Shown here: piece by piece, positions 1 through 8,536 of the stretch
How the letters are laid out: each line of letters opens with the position of its first letter
How positions within the stretch are numbered: position 1 is the first letter of the stretch
Assembly (NCBI GenBank): GCA_007695045.1
Contig: REEP01000069.1
Coordinates: forward strand, 16,411 to 80,410
Direction of reading: 5' to 3'
From: Rhodospirillales bacterium
GTDB lineage: Bacteria; Pseudomonadota; Alphaproteobacteria; Rhodospirillales; Defluviicoccaceae
DNA: 64,000 nucleotides
Made by a program: the position numbers and the translations under genes
The notes under the pieces: model-generated
What the model saw: the letters and a program-made list of their open reading frames with translations, nothing else
Told to the model about the DNA's origin: nothing
Databases searched by the model: none

Positions 1-671
1 CCATCATCGACAGCCCCGGCCGGCATCGGCCACTGCCTAAATACCTGAGCGAAGAGGAGGTGTCGCGCCTTCTGGATGTGGCCGGCCGCGGCCAGGACGC
101 CGAAGGGTTGCGCCGGGCCGCCCTGTTGGAAACCTTGTACGCTACCGGCCTGCGCGTTTCCGAACTGGTGGGGCTGCCCCTGTCGGCGGTGGCGCGGGAC
201 GGCCGAATCCTGGTGGTGCGGGGCAAAGGCGACAAGGAGCGCATGGTGCCGCTGACCGAGCCGGCGATGCGGGCGCTCGAGTCCTATCGCGCCGCGCGGC
301 CAGAATTTCTGGCCGGTGGTCGCGAGCGCGGCCGGGCGGTGCGCACGGCGCAATCGCCGTGGCTTTTTCCCTCACGCTCTCGCGCGGGGCATTTGACCCG
401 GGTCCGCTTCGGACAAATCCTCAAGGACCTCGCGGTCGAAGCCGGGGTCGATCCGGTGCGCGTGTCGCCGCACGTGCTGCGACATTCCTTCGCCAGCCAT
501 CTTCTGGCGCACGGCGCCGATCTTCGCAGCCTGCAGCAGATGCTGGGCCATGCCGACATCGGCACCACACAGATTTACACCCACGTGCTGGAAGCTCGGC
601 TGCGCGCCCTGGTGGAACAGGCACATCCCCTCGCCCGATCAGCCGGCGGCCGCGAGCCGGGGTCGGGCTAG
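1..671 (+). CDS. xerD: Tyrosine recombinase XerD, 5'-truncated by the window edge
   Basis: Site-specific tyrosine recombinase that, with XerC, resolves chromosome dimers at dif during division. The reading frame is open from the first bases (in frame from base 3), so the N-terminal DNA-binding domain and true start lie outside the window; about 222 residues of the catalytic part remain. The catalytic set is visible: Arg in [12 protein letters not shown], the [12 protein letters not shown] box with His and Arg, and [15 protein letters not shown] with the second His and the nucleophilic Tyr. The lead-in [12 protein letters not shown] is typical of XerD rather than XerC or phage integrases. It converges on trcR, with only 28 bases between the two stops. 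Confidence 0.93.
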   Translation, partial: IIDSPGRHRPLPKYLSEEEVSRLLDVAGRGQDAEGLRRAALLETLYATGLRVSELVGLPLSAVARDGRILVVRGKGDKERMVPLTEPAMRALESYRAARPEFLAGGRERGRAVRTAQSPWLFPSRSRAGHLTRVRFGQILKDLAVEAGVDPVRVSPHVLRHSFASHLLAHGADLRSLQQMLGHADIGTTQIYTHVLEARLRALVEQAHPLARSAGGREPGSG

Positions 672-699
672 CGACCGGGAAACGAACGCCGACCCTCGA

Positions 700-1242
700 T
701 CAGGCGCCGTGCACCGTACCGGCCCGGGCCCGTGCCAGATTGATCTGCTTTTCCAGCTCAGCCTCCGAACACAGGCCGAGCCCCACCGGGTTCTGCGGCT
801 TGATGTTGGGCGCGTTCCAATGGGAGCGGTCACGGATCTTGTCGATGGTCGCCTTGGTCGTCCCGATCAGCCTGCAGATCTGGCCGTCCGAAAGTTCGGG
901 ATAATTCTTGATCAACCAAGCGATGGCATCGGGGCGGTCCTGCCGCTTGGCCACCGGCGTATAGCGGGCACCCTTGGGCCGCACCAGTGGTTGCGGCACT
1001 CGAGAATCGGCCGGCCGCAAACGCGCGTCGGGATCGGCTGAACAGCGCTCGATTTCCTGTCGGGTCAACTCCCCGGTCAAAATCGGATCCCGTCCCTGCA
1101 TGCCGTGGCCGACCTCATCGTCGGCGATCGCCTGCACCTCCAGCGCGTGCATACCGCAAAAATCGGCGATCTGTTCGAAGGTCAGCGACGTGTTTTCGAT
1201 CAGCCACACAGCCGTGGCCTTCGGCATGAGCGGTTGCGCCAT
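700..1242 (-). CDS. trcR: DUF1013 family protein, cell-cycle transcriptional regulator TrcR
   Basis: A 180-residue protein of the DUF1013 family, which is essentially confined to Alphaproteobacteria and is named TrcR for a role in cell-cycle transcription. The N-terminal segment (LIENTSLTFEQIADFCGMH) and a middle segment (WLIKNYPELSDGQICRLIGTTKATIDKIRDRSHWN) both look like helix-turn-helix units, which fits DNA binding. The end (NPVGLGLCSEAELEKQI) is the conserved family tail. The length is normal. Assignment rests on recognition of these conserved stretches; its target genes cannot be read from the sequence. Confidence 0.88.
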   Translation of the reverse strand: MAQPLMPKATAVWLIENTSLTFEQIADFCGMHALEVQAIADDEVGHGMQGRDPILTGELTRQEIERCSADPDARLRPADSRVPQPLVRPKGARYTPVAKRQDRPDAIAWLIKNYPELSDGQICRLIGTTKATIDKIRDRSHWNAPNIKPQNPVGLGLCSEAELEKQINLARARAGTVHGA

Positions 1243-1373
1243 TCATTGGGTTCCATTTGTTTCGAAGGTTACCGCAGCCCCCGGCCGGAACGCAGAGGAT
1301 CGTCACGGTAACGACGTCATCGGAAGGTAATATAGCCGGAGGCGCCGCGCGGTCAAACCGCACCGCACCTCGT

Positions 1374-2396
1374 TCAAGGAGGCGCGACCGTTAACACAAT
1401 CTTGCCGATGTGCTGACCGGCCTCCATCATTCGGTGGGCGGCTGCCGCGTCGGCCAGAGGAACCTGCGCATGGATCGGCGGAATGATGGCCCCGGCGGCG
1501 ACCAGCGGCCAGACCCGCGCCGCCAGAGCGGCCGCGATCTCCCCCTTGCGGGCCACAGGCTGGATGCGGAGAGTGGACCCGGTGAGCGTGAGCCGTTTCA
1601 ACATCACCGGCATCAAATCCAGTTCCACCTTGCTGCCCTTGCGGAAGGCGATATTCACCAGCCGACCGTCCCGGGCCAGGCAGGCGATGTTGCGCGTGAC
1701 ATAGTCGCCGCCGACGATGTCAAGAATGACGTCGACGCCTTTGCCGCCGGTGGCTTCCTTGATGACGGCGACGAAATCCTCCCGCCGGTAATCGATCGCG
1801 CGCGCCGCGCCCAGCTGCTCGCAGGCTTGGCACTTCTCCGGTCCGCCGGCGGTGGCGAAGACGCGGGCACCGAAGCGGCTGGCCATCTGGATCGCCGTGG
1901 TGCCGATGCCGCCGCTGCCCCCGTGCACCAGGAAGCTCTCGCCGTCGCTTAGGTGCGCCCGCTCGAAAACGTTGGTCCACACGGTGAAGAATGTCTCCGG
2001 CAGTGCCGCCGCCTGCACCATGTCGAGCCCGGTGGGGATGGCGAGGCACTGTACATGCGGTGCGGTACAGTATTCCGCGTAGCCGCCGCCGCTAACGAGA
2101 GCACAGACGGCATCCCCCTCCCGCCAAGTGGTCACGTCCGGCGCCACCCGGACGATGGTGCCGGCGACTTCCAGGCCCGGAATGTCCGATGCGCCGGGTG
2201 GGGCCGGATACAGTCCTCGGCGCTGGAACAGATCGGGACCATTGATGCCGGCGGCCGCCACCCGGATCAGCACCTCGCCCGGCCCCGGTTCCGGAACCGG
2301 GCGCGTGGTCGCCCGCAACACCTCGGGACCGCCGGGGCTGGCGATCTCAACGGCGGTCATGGTCTCGGGCACGGCTTGCGATACGGCTTGTTGCAT
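1374..2396 (-). CDS. Zinc-independent NAD(P)H:quinone oxidoreductase (MDR superfamily)
   Basis: A 340-residue medium-chain dehydrogenase/reductase of the quinone oxidoreductase (QOR/PIG3) branch, likely a cytosolic NADPH-dependent reductase of quinones or enones. The GroES-like N-terminal half carries GPGEVLIRVAAAGINGPDLFQR, and the Rossmann half has the nucleotide loop HGGSGGIGTTAIQ near residue 158. The usual structural and catalytic zinc cysteines of alcohol dehydrogenases are not evident. It is divergent from the DUF1192 gene across 243 bases that presumably hold both promoters. The physiological substrate is unknown. Confidence 0.85.
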   Translation of the reverse strand: MQQAVSQAVPETMTAVEIASPGGPEVLRATTRPVPEPGPGEVLIRVAAAGINGPDLFQRRGLYPAPPGASDIPGLEVAGTIVRVAPDVTTWREGDAVCALVSGGGYAEYCTAPHVQCLAIPTGLDMVQAAALPETFFTVWTNVFERAHLSDGESFLVHGGSGGIGTTAIQMASRFGARVFATAGGPEKCQACEQLGAARAIDYRREDFVAVIKEATGGKGVDVILDIVGGDYVTRNIACLARDGRLVNIAFRKGSKVELDLMPVMLKRLTLTGSTLRIQPVARKGEIAAALAARVWPLVAAGAIIPPIHAQVPLADAAAAHRMMEAGQHIGKIVLTVAPP

Positions 2397-2639
2397 GGGA
2401 TTGCCTCCCTCGTCTCGGGTGGGCCCCGGTGCGGCACGGAACGACGTGCCTTCGGCGCTTCCCTCAAGCGTCGCACTGTAGCGTCGCGGGGTGGCGGGCG
2501 TCGACCGTGCAGGCTGGCGTTGCCCGCCTCCCGGGCGATTGGGGTACAGTGTGATCGTTCGCCGGCATGATCACGCCGGCCGTGTTCATGCGGTTGGCGG
2601 CTGTCGGCACATGGCGCGAATCGGAAGGAGGCCACCTGG

Positions 2640-2822
2640 ATGGAGCCCGAAGACCTTGAACCCCGCGCGAAGAAGCCGGCGTTGAGAAACCTCGAGATCA
2701 TGTCGATCGAAGCGCTTCGTGTCTACATCGGCGAATTGGAGGCGGAGATCGCCCGCGCTCGTGCCGAGATCGCCGCCAAGGAGACCGCCCGCGACAGCGC
2801 CGCCGGCCTGTTCCGTACCTGA
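2640..2822 (+). CDS. DUF1192 small coiled-coil protein
   Basis: A 60-residue acidic/basic protein matching the short alphaproteobacterial DUF1192 family (function unknown). It has an acidic start (MEPEDLEPRAKKPALRNLEIMSIEALRVYIGELE, shown here only to mark the conserved EALRVYIGELE core) followed by a heptad-like helix rich in Glu, Ala and Arg, so a coiled coil is likely. The ATG at 2640 is preceded by GGAAGGAGG with good spacing, which supports it as a real gene despite its size. Confidence 0.75.
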   Translation: MEPEDLEPRAKKPALRNLEIMSIEALRVYIGELEAEIARARAEIAAKETARDSAAGLFRT

Positions 2823-3002
2823 GCGAACCCGGACGAGGTGGTGACAACCGAGGCTGACAACCTCGGCTCGTCGGCCTCAAAAAAGTTGTCTTCCCGGTCA
2901 CAAACCGCTTGATGCCCCATTTGGGTCAGGCTATAACCATCGTGTCCCGCGAGCGTCCACATGAGCCGTCCGGCTCATCTTGACCTCCTCCCTATCCAAC
3001 TC

Positions 3003-3032
3003 GAGCCGCCCTCCCCGGGCGGCTCTTTTTTT
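3003..3032 (+). terminator. Rho-independent terminator
   Basis: A perfect 9-bp GC-rich stem (GAGCCGCCC / GGGCGGCTC, 3003-3011 with 3017-3025) with a 5-base loop is followed by seven T residues on the plus strand. It lies 180 bases after the DUF1192 stop, so it probably ends that transcript or a short RNA starting in the 2823-3002 gap. Confidence 0.85.
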
Positions 3033-3137
3033 CGGATCGTCGCGGCATGTCTTTGCGGCGTCCGGTGATCGGCTGCGGCACGCGTTCGCGTGCTCGTGGC
3101 TGAGGTTGTGCTTGGCCCAGTTGCACGGGGCGCGCTC

Positions 3138-3719
3138 TCAGGGCGCCGTGCCGCCGTCCCGGAACAGCCGGTAGGCTTCGCGGAAGCCGACAAGGGCGAT
3201 TTCCGCGTCCGTGGGCCGGTTGGCGTCGCCGGTGAAAGCGCGGATCACCAGTATGTCACCGGCGCTCAGGGCGGCGATGACCGCGTCCGCGTCCGCGCCT
3301 TGCCATAACACGTCCCCGGCGGCATTGGCTTCGGCACGGAACGGCCGACCGGCATCGATGCGGAGGTAGACCGGAGCGTCCGGCGCAACATTCCCGAAGC
3401 GGTCCACCGAGATTTCCGGTGCTCCGTCGGTGCCGACGCGAATTTCCAGCAGAGCCGCCGGGTTGCCGAGGTCCCGGGGCGGGGCCTCCATGGCGCAGGA
3501 CGATGCTCCCGCGGCGGAGCCCTTCACGCAGGTCACGGTCCAGTCACCGAAGCGACCGACGGTGGCCAAGTAGTCGGCCGCAGGCACCGCCAGCGGCCCG
3601 GCAAGCCAAGCCGACAGCGACAGCAAAGCGGCCACCGAAGGCCGCAGGCCGCGCCGCCGCGCGCACCGACGTTGGCGAAAGGTTAACGGTCGCGGGCCGA
3701 GACTATAGCGCACACGCAT
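3138..3719 (-). CDS. IalB-like (invasion associated locus B family) periplasmic protein
   Basis: A 193-residue exported protein. The start is placed at the ATG at 3719 because a longer frame upstream would run across the divergent gene. The N-terminus is Arg-rich, followed by a hydrophobic stretch (VAALLSLSAWLAGPLAVPAA) that fits a signal peptide. The mature part has the family pattern GDWTVTCVKG...SSCAMEAPP, with the paired cysteines expected to form a disulfide. IalB-family proteins in Alphaproteobacteria are periplasmic or surface proteins; despite the name most are not linked to invasion. Role here unknown. Confidence 0.7.
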   Translation of the reverse strand: MRVRYSLGPRPLTFRQRRCARRRGLRPSVAALLSLSAWLAGPLAVPAADYLATVGRFGDWTVTCVKGSAAGASSCAMEAPPRDLGNPAALLEIRVGTDGAPEISVDRFGNVAPDAPVYLRIDAGRPFRAEANAAGDVLWQGADADAVIAALSAGDILVIRAFTGDANRPTDAEIALVGFREAYRLFRDGGTAP

Positions 3720-3731
3720 CGAAGGCCGGTT

Positions 3732-4106
3732 ATGCCCATCACCACCCGGATCATCGCCGCCGTCACGCTGGCCGTTGCCCTGAGCTTGGCATGCAATGTC
3801 GTCCCCGAGGTCATGGCCGCCGATCGCTACGCCCGTTCCGCCAGCCCGGCCTGGAAGGTGGGACGGCTCGACCCCGCCCTCAGCCAAGCCTGCCGGCGTC
3901 TGGACTTCAATCAGCGTACGCCCCTCAACCTCTACCTCGGCTTCATCGGGGAGGAAGGGCGGGCCACGACCGGCATCGCCCAACGGGGCTGGAACCTGCG
4001 CGATCCGCTCGGCCTCTCGGAACCCGAACTGACCTACCACTTTCGTAACGATTACACCTCCCGCTGTGCCGTCTATGTGGCTGGCCCGCCCCGCGGCGCG
4101 CGTTGA
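3732..4106 (+). CDS. Small secreted protein of unknown function
   Basis: A 124-residue protein with a clear signal peptide (ITTRIIAAVTLAVALSLAC, then cleavage near EVMAA). The mature part has two cysteines (in SQACRRLDF and TSRCAVYVA) that could pair, and an aromatic C-terminal segment (LTYHFRNDYTSRCAVYV). I do not recognise a family. It is transcribed divergently from the IalB-like gene with only 12 bases between the start codons, so the two promoters must overlap the opposite coding regions or share a very short regulatory region. Confidence 0.6.
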   Translation: MPITTRIIAAVTLAVALSLACNVVPEVMAADRYARSASPAWKVGRLDPALSQACRRLDFNQRTPLNLYLGFIGEEGRATTGIAQRGWNLRDPLGLSEPELTYHFRNDYTSRCAVYVAGPPRGAR

Positions 4107-4159
4107 CGTCACGCCGGGAGGCCGCAAGGTGGCATCGGCCGGGCGCCACCGGTTTTGCC

Positions 4160-6604
4160 TCAGGCGCGAGCTGCGGCAGCACTCCGGCTGCCGGTGCGTG
4201 GTCCCGAAGTGGCCAGTTCGAAGGTATGGCTCTCGCCCACCGGGATTTCCTTGACCGTCCCGTTCACTCTTACCTTGACCGCGTTGCCATGGCCGTGGGT
4301 GAGTACCTTGACGGTCAATTTGCCGTCCTGCAACAGCACCTCAAGCGGCGTTTCGCGGAATTCCATCGGCATGGCAAGGCCGTTCAGGCGGTCGGTCAGC
4401 TTCGGCTTGAACGCGATCATGTCGTCGCGCACCTCGCTGCCCAGATAGGCACGCTGCACCAGATCGAGTGTGCCGGCCATGACCCCCATGTGGATGCCCT
4501 CGCGGGTGGTCCCGCCTTGGATGTCGCCGATGTCGCTTTCCAGGGCTGTGAGGAACATGTCCCATGAGCCTTCAGGATCGATCTCGGCTTCAATGGCGGC
4601 GTGAACGATGAAGCTTAAGGTCGACCCGTGGGAGGTGCGCTTGTCGTAATACTTGATGTTGCGCTCCGCCGTATCCGCCTCATACGGGTAACCCAACTTG
4701 TGAAACAGTCGCTGCAGCCGTTCTTCGGGAAACAAGAAGAACAGCATCAGTGTATCCGCCTGCTTGGCCAGTTTGTAGCGGTCTGGGTCGTCGCCTTCCG
4801 CCTTGAGGATGCGGTCCAGCCTTTGGATGCTGTCATAACGCGCCCGGTAAGCGTCCCAATCCAGTTCCTCCAGATCCTCGTATCCTTCGAATTGGCTGAT
4901 GATGCCGTCGCCGTGAAATGGCACGAACATCTTGTGGCTCATGTCTTCAAAGCGAGCGATGTCGTCGTCGGTGAGGCCAAGCTTGCCGGTCAGTGCCCGA
5001 CGCCGCTGCTCCGGCAGTATTTCCAGAATCCGGCCCACGGTCTCGCAAATCCAGGCCACCATGACATTGGTGTAGGCATTGTTGCGCACGCCTTCTTCGT
5101 CCCGGCCGGGGTACTTTTCGTGAAACTCATCGGGGCCCATGACGCCGTGGATCTCGAACCGATCACGCTCCGGATTGAAGTGGGCGATGCTGGACCAGAA
5201 TAAGGCGATCTCCAGCATCATCTCGGCACCGTGGTCCCAGAGAAAGTCCACGTCGTTGGTGGTACGGTAATATTCCCAGATGTTGTAAAAGATAGCCGCG
5301 TTGACGTGGCGCTGATTGTGGCTCAGATCCGGGTCCCATCGCCCCGATTTGGGGTTGAGGTGGACCACCTGGGTCTCCTCAGTGCCGTCGCTACCGCTTT
5401 GCCACGGATACATGGCGCCGCGATAGCCGTGCTCGCGCGCCGCATGGCGGGCCTCGTCGAGCCGGCGATAGCGATACATCAGGAGTTCCCGCGTCACCTC
5501 CGGCAGGCGGTAATTCAAGAACGGGTAGATGTAGAGTTCGTCCCAGAATACATGGCCGCGATAGGCCTCGCCGTTGAGTCCGCGCGCCGGGACGCCAGCG
5601 TCGATATCGGCGGTGCGCGGGGAACAGACCTGAAGGATGTGGTTGATATGGAAGCGCACCAGCTGCTGCACCCGCTCATCCCCGGGGATGCGCACGTCCG
5701 AGGCCGTCCACAACTGATCCCACGCCCGTTGATGGCGTTCCATTGCCGGCGCGAACTCGCTGCAGCGGGCCACTGACCGTTCGGCGTTGATCAGCGGCTC
5801 GCTGATGGCGTTGTCCCGAGACGTGAACAAAGACACCATCTTCTCTACCCGTACCGGCGCTCCTTCCGCGATTTGGAATCCGAGGGTCTGGTGAATGTAG
5901 CCGTCGAGCTGATGCACGCCGCGATCGACCCCGATCACTTCGTTCTCGCCGTAAACTCGGGTGCGAGCTGCCTCGGCGACATAAATCCGGGATTGTCGCG
6001 TCTGCACCAGTAAAGCAATGGTGTCCGGCCCAACCGCCCGGGCCGTCACGGGATTGAGATGCTGGCTTTCCAGTTCGCGGTAGCGCGGCACGCCCCAGTT
6101 CCGGACACGCCCGTCCAGGGCCGACAGGATTTCCAGCCGTCCGGTCCAGTTGTCGGCCGTAATCGACCATTCCAGTGCGGCCAAGTGCTGATCGGCCATG
6201 CTGACAAAGCGGCGGCTTGCCAGCGTGGTTTCGCGGCCGGCGCGGTCGCGAAACCGCATAATACGCGTCATGACGCCGTGGCGAATGTCCAGTTCCTGCC
6301 GGTAAGTGAGAAGCTCGACGTTGTCCAGCTTGAACGGCTCGTCGTCGTCGATCCGGAACTTGAGCACCAGCCAGTTGGGCAGGTTGACAAAATCCTCGTT
6401 CACCACCGGACGTCCGGCCATGATCGTGGTCGCCCGGTTGAAGCCCCCGTGGACGTAAGTGCCGGGATAGTGGACGTCGCTCGTATCCGCCCATTCCGCT
6501 GTCGCCCGGGTGCAGAAGAACCCGTTGCCGGTGGACAGCAGCGCCTCGCGCAGGCCCTCCTCGGCCGGATCGAACTCATCGTAGGTCAGCTTCCAGGTGG
6601 ACAT
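4160..6604 (-). CDS. Glycoside hydrolase family 65 disaccharide phosphorylase
   Basis: An 814-residue GH65 enzyme, a family that phosphorolyses alpha-glucosides such as maltose, trehalose or kojibiose to beta-glucose-1-phosphate plus sugar. The (alpha/alpha)6-barrel signatures are present: GAMYPWQSGSDGTEETQ, the general-acid Glu in GVMGPDEFHEKYPG, and the phosphate-binding loop in YYDKRTSHGSTLSF near the C-terminal third. The ATG at 6604 follows GAGAGGAG. It is the last gene of a three-gene unit after beta-phosphoglucomutase and trehalose-6-P phosphatase; the pairing with otsB makes a trehalose-type substrate the favoured inference, but substrate cannot be read from the motifs. Confidence 0.9.
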   Translation of the reverse strand: MSTWKLTYDEFDPAEEGLREALLSTGNGFFCTRATAEWADTSDVHYPGTYVHGGFNRATTIMAGRPVVNEDFVNLPNWLVLKFRIDDDEPFKLDNVELLTYRQELDIRHGVMTRIMRFRDRAGRETTLASRRFVSMADQHLAALEWSITADNWTGRLEILSALDGRVRNWGVPRYRELESQHLNPVTARAVGPDTIALLVQTRQSRIYVAEAARTRVYGENEVIGVDRGVHQLDGYIHQTLGFQIAEGAPVRVEKMVSLFTSRDNAISEPLINAERSVARCSEFAPAMERHQRAWDQLWTASDVRIPGDERVQQLVRFHINHILQVCSPRTADIDAGVPARGLNGEAYRGHVFWDELYIYPFLNYRLPEVTRELLMYRYRRLDEARHAAREHGYRGAMYPWQSGSDGTEETQVVHLNPKSGRWDPDLSHNQRHVNAAIFYNIWEYYRTTNDVDFLWDHGAEMMLEIALFWSSIAHFNPERDRFEIHGVMGPDEFHEKYPGRDEEGVRNNAYTNVMVAWICETVGRILEILPEQRRRALTGKLGLTDDDIARFEDMSHKMFVPFHGDGIISQFEGYEDLEELDWDAYRARYDSIQRLDRILKAEGDDPDRYKLAKQADTLMLFFLFPEERLQRLFHKLGYPYEADTAERNIKYYDKRTSHGSTLSFIVHAAIEAEIDPEGSWDMFLTALESDIGDIQGGTTREGIHMGVMAGTLDLVQRAYLGSEVRDDMIAFKPKLTDRLNGLAMPMEFRETPLEVLLQDGKLTVKVLTHGHGNAVKVRVNGTVKEIPVGESHTFELATSGPRTGSRSAAAARA

Positions 6605-6681
6605 GGCGTCTCCTCTCTTGACATTTTCGTTGCTGCGATCCGCCGCAGGCGATGGTCTCCTTCAGAGGCTATGGCGAGGCA

Positions 6682-7497
6682 CTAACGGGCGAGAGAGTCG
6701 AGGAACGTCGCCACCTCTTCGACCGTGCCGAGGATAAAGTCGGCGGCGGTGGCCCGCTCGCCCACTTCCGGGTCGTCGGCCCGGCCGACGAAGATGCCGA
6801 GCCCCCGCCCCTCCAGGGCACGAAACGCGTCCTCGTCCGTGACATCATCCCCGACGTAAATCGGGATGACATCATCTCCGTTGAGATCCAGCGCCTCAAG
6901 GAGATAAAGCACGGCCTTGCCCTTGTGCCAGTCGATCTTAGGCTGAATTTCATAGACCATCTTGCCCGGCGTCATCTTGAGCTTGTCGGGATGCGCCGCC
7001 AATATTTCATCCACCACTGCCTTGATTTTTTGTCGCTCTCCTTCGGAGACGAGGCGGTAATGGGCCGCCACCGATGCCTTCTTGGGCTCCACCAGGGCCC
7101 CCTCAATCGGATCCATCACGTCGTGCAGGCGAGCCTTGACCTGTTCCAGAAGCTCCTGGAACGCACCGTCACCAGCCTCGTGTTCGATGGTGCCGGCATC
7201 GGGGCTCCAGATGTCAAAGCCATGGCTGCCGGCAACGATCAGGTTGTCGAGCCCCATCAGTTCCTGGACCACCGGACGATCGCGCCCGCTGACGACGCAG
7301 ACCGGGCAACGGCTGGCCAGGCTGCGAACGGACTCCCGCATGTCTTCGGAAATGACGGCGTCTTCCGGACGCTCAACGATGGGCGTGAGTGTGCCGTCAT
7401 AATCCAGGAACACGGCCGGACGCTTGCCGGCCAAGCGCTTTTCCACTTCTTCGCCATGGGTCAAGGCATGCGGCAGGTCGCCGATTTGTCGGGCCAT
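6682..7497 (-). CDS. otsB: Trehalose-6-phosphate phosphatase
   Basis: A 271-residue HAD-superfamily phosphatase that converts trehalose-6-phosphate to trehalose. The catalytic DxDxT box is AVFLDYDGTLTPI near residue 30, motif II is CVVSGRDR, the cap contains GSHGFDIWSP, and the Mg-binding motif is YVGDDVTDEDAF near residue 220. Length is normal for stand-alone OtsB. No trehalose-6-phosphate synthase (otsA) is in this window. It lies 47 bases after the beta-phosphoglucomutase gene and 77 before GH65, so the three are likely co-transcribed. Confidence 0.92.
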   Translation of the reverse strand: MARQIGDLPHALTHGEEVEKRLAGKRPAVFLDYDGTLTPIVERPEDAVISEDMRESVRSLASRCPVCVVSGRDRPVVQELMGLDNLIVAGSHGFDIWSPDAGTIEHEAGDGAFQELLEQVKARLHDVMDPIEGALVEPKKASVAAHYRLVSEGERQKIKAVVDEILAAHPDKLKMTPGKMVYEIQPKIDWHKGKAVLYLLEALDLNGDDVIPIYVGDDVTDEDAFRALEGRGLGIFVGRADDPEVGERATAADFILGTVEEVATFLDSLAR

Positions 7498-7544
7498 TCT
7501 CGTTTTCCCCCTTCAATGATCGGTTCAGGAGCGATTTGCGACGC

Positions 7545-8306
7545 TCATCTCAGCCGGAGTTCACCGAGATCGGCGACGACGATGTCGGCACCGTTCTTGC
7601 GAAGCGCCTCCGGGTCATCGTGACGGGCCACGCCGATAACCAAGCCGAAACCACCGGCCCGACCGGCCTGCACCCCGGAAATCGCGTCCTCGAACACCAC
7701 GGACCGGTCCGGCGTGGCCCCGAGCATCTTGGCCGCCACCTCGTAGGTGTGCGGGTCGGGCTTGCCGGCAAGATTTTTCTCCGCCGCGACGTTGCCGTCC
7801 ACCTTGGCCTCGAACAGACCGGTAAGGCCCGCCACCTCGAGAACGGTATCGCAGTTCTTGCTCGAGGTGACCACGGCGATCCGCTTTTTCTTGGCCTTGA
7901 GCTTGCGGATCAGCTCTACCGACGTCTGAAAAACTTCTGCGCCCTGCTCCTTGAGCACATCGTTGAACATGGCGTTCTTGCGGTTGCCGAGACCGCACAC
8001 AGTCTCCTTGTCCGGCGCATCCGACGGATCGCCCCGTTCCAGCACGATCCCGCGGGAGCGAAGGAAGCTGTCCACACCCTCGTAACGCGGCCTGCCATCG
8101 ACGTAGCGGAAGTAATCCGGATCGACCTCGAACGGTTCGAACGGCGCGTCCTCGCGCTCCGCATACGTCTTCAGGAACGCATCGAACATCTTCTTCCAGG
8201 CGGTGGCGTGGACGCTGGCGGTATCGGTGATGATGCCGTCCAGGTCGAACAGCCACGCGTCGTAGGCATCGGCGTCGATCTCGATGGTATCCAAGGTGGT
8301 AGTCAT
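7545..8306 (-). CDS. Beta-phosphoglucomutase-type HAD hydrolase
   Basis: A 253-residue HAD-family protein closest in context and motifs to beta-phosphoglucomutase (beta-Glc-1-P to Glc-6-P). Motif I is WLFDLDGIITDTA with the nucleophile and acid/base aspartates; the cap has WKKMFDAFL; motif II is VVTSSKN; motif III/IV are GKPDPHTYEVAA and VVFEDAISGVQAGRAGG. The start at 8306 (MTTTLDT) is chosen over the frame's earlier ATG at 8372 because GGGAGGGG lies just upstream. Its job would be to feed the beta-glucose-1-phosphate made by the downstream GH65 phosphorylase into glycolysis. Confidence 0.88.
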   Translation of the reverse strand: MTTTLDTIEIDADAYDAWLFDLDGIITDTASVHATAWKKMFDAFLKTYAEREDAPFEPFEVDPDYFRYVDGRPRYEGVDSFLRSRGIVLERGDPSDAPDKETVCGLGNRKNAMFNDVLKEQGAEVFQTSVELIRKLKAKKKRIAVVTSSKNCDTVLEVAGLTGLFEAKVDGNVAAEKNLAGKPDPHTYEVAAKMLGATPDRSVVFEDAISGVQAGRAGGFGLVIGVARHDDPEALRKNGADIVVADLGELRLR

Positions 8307-8433
8307 GGATAGCCCCTCCCTAAAGGTGGTTTCGAGGGGGCCGGACGACACCAAAAGGAAAAGCGCCGTCAACGCCTGTGGGGAAACGTCGGAAGCCCCC
8401 AGGAGGCTGTTTCAGGTTCCGGTTTCAGCGAGC

Positions 8434-8439
8434 ATTATA
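8434..8439 (-). promoter_or_regulatory. Possible -10 element of the disaccharide operon
   Basis: On the minus strand this reads TATAAT, a perfect -10 hexamer in an otherwise GC-rich gap, 128 bases upstream of the beta-phosphoglucomutase start. No convincing -35 box is seen at the usual distance, so this is only a candidate. Confidence 0.35.
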
Positions 8440-8536
8440 TACCGTGGTCGGCGGTTGGCCACCCCTTGCACCGCGGAAAATCGCCCCGGCCGGCCGGGCC
8501 GCCGGCGCGGACGCGATACTTGGTCCGGCGCGCGGC

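Noticed and set aside
2823..3002. Possible small gene or RNA between the DUF1192 gene and the terminator
   Set aside because: A minus-strand frame exists over 2723-2962 but overlaps DUF1192 and has no conserved look; an sRNA ending at the 3003 terminator is possible but I see no promoter boxes to support it.
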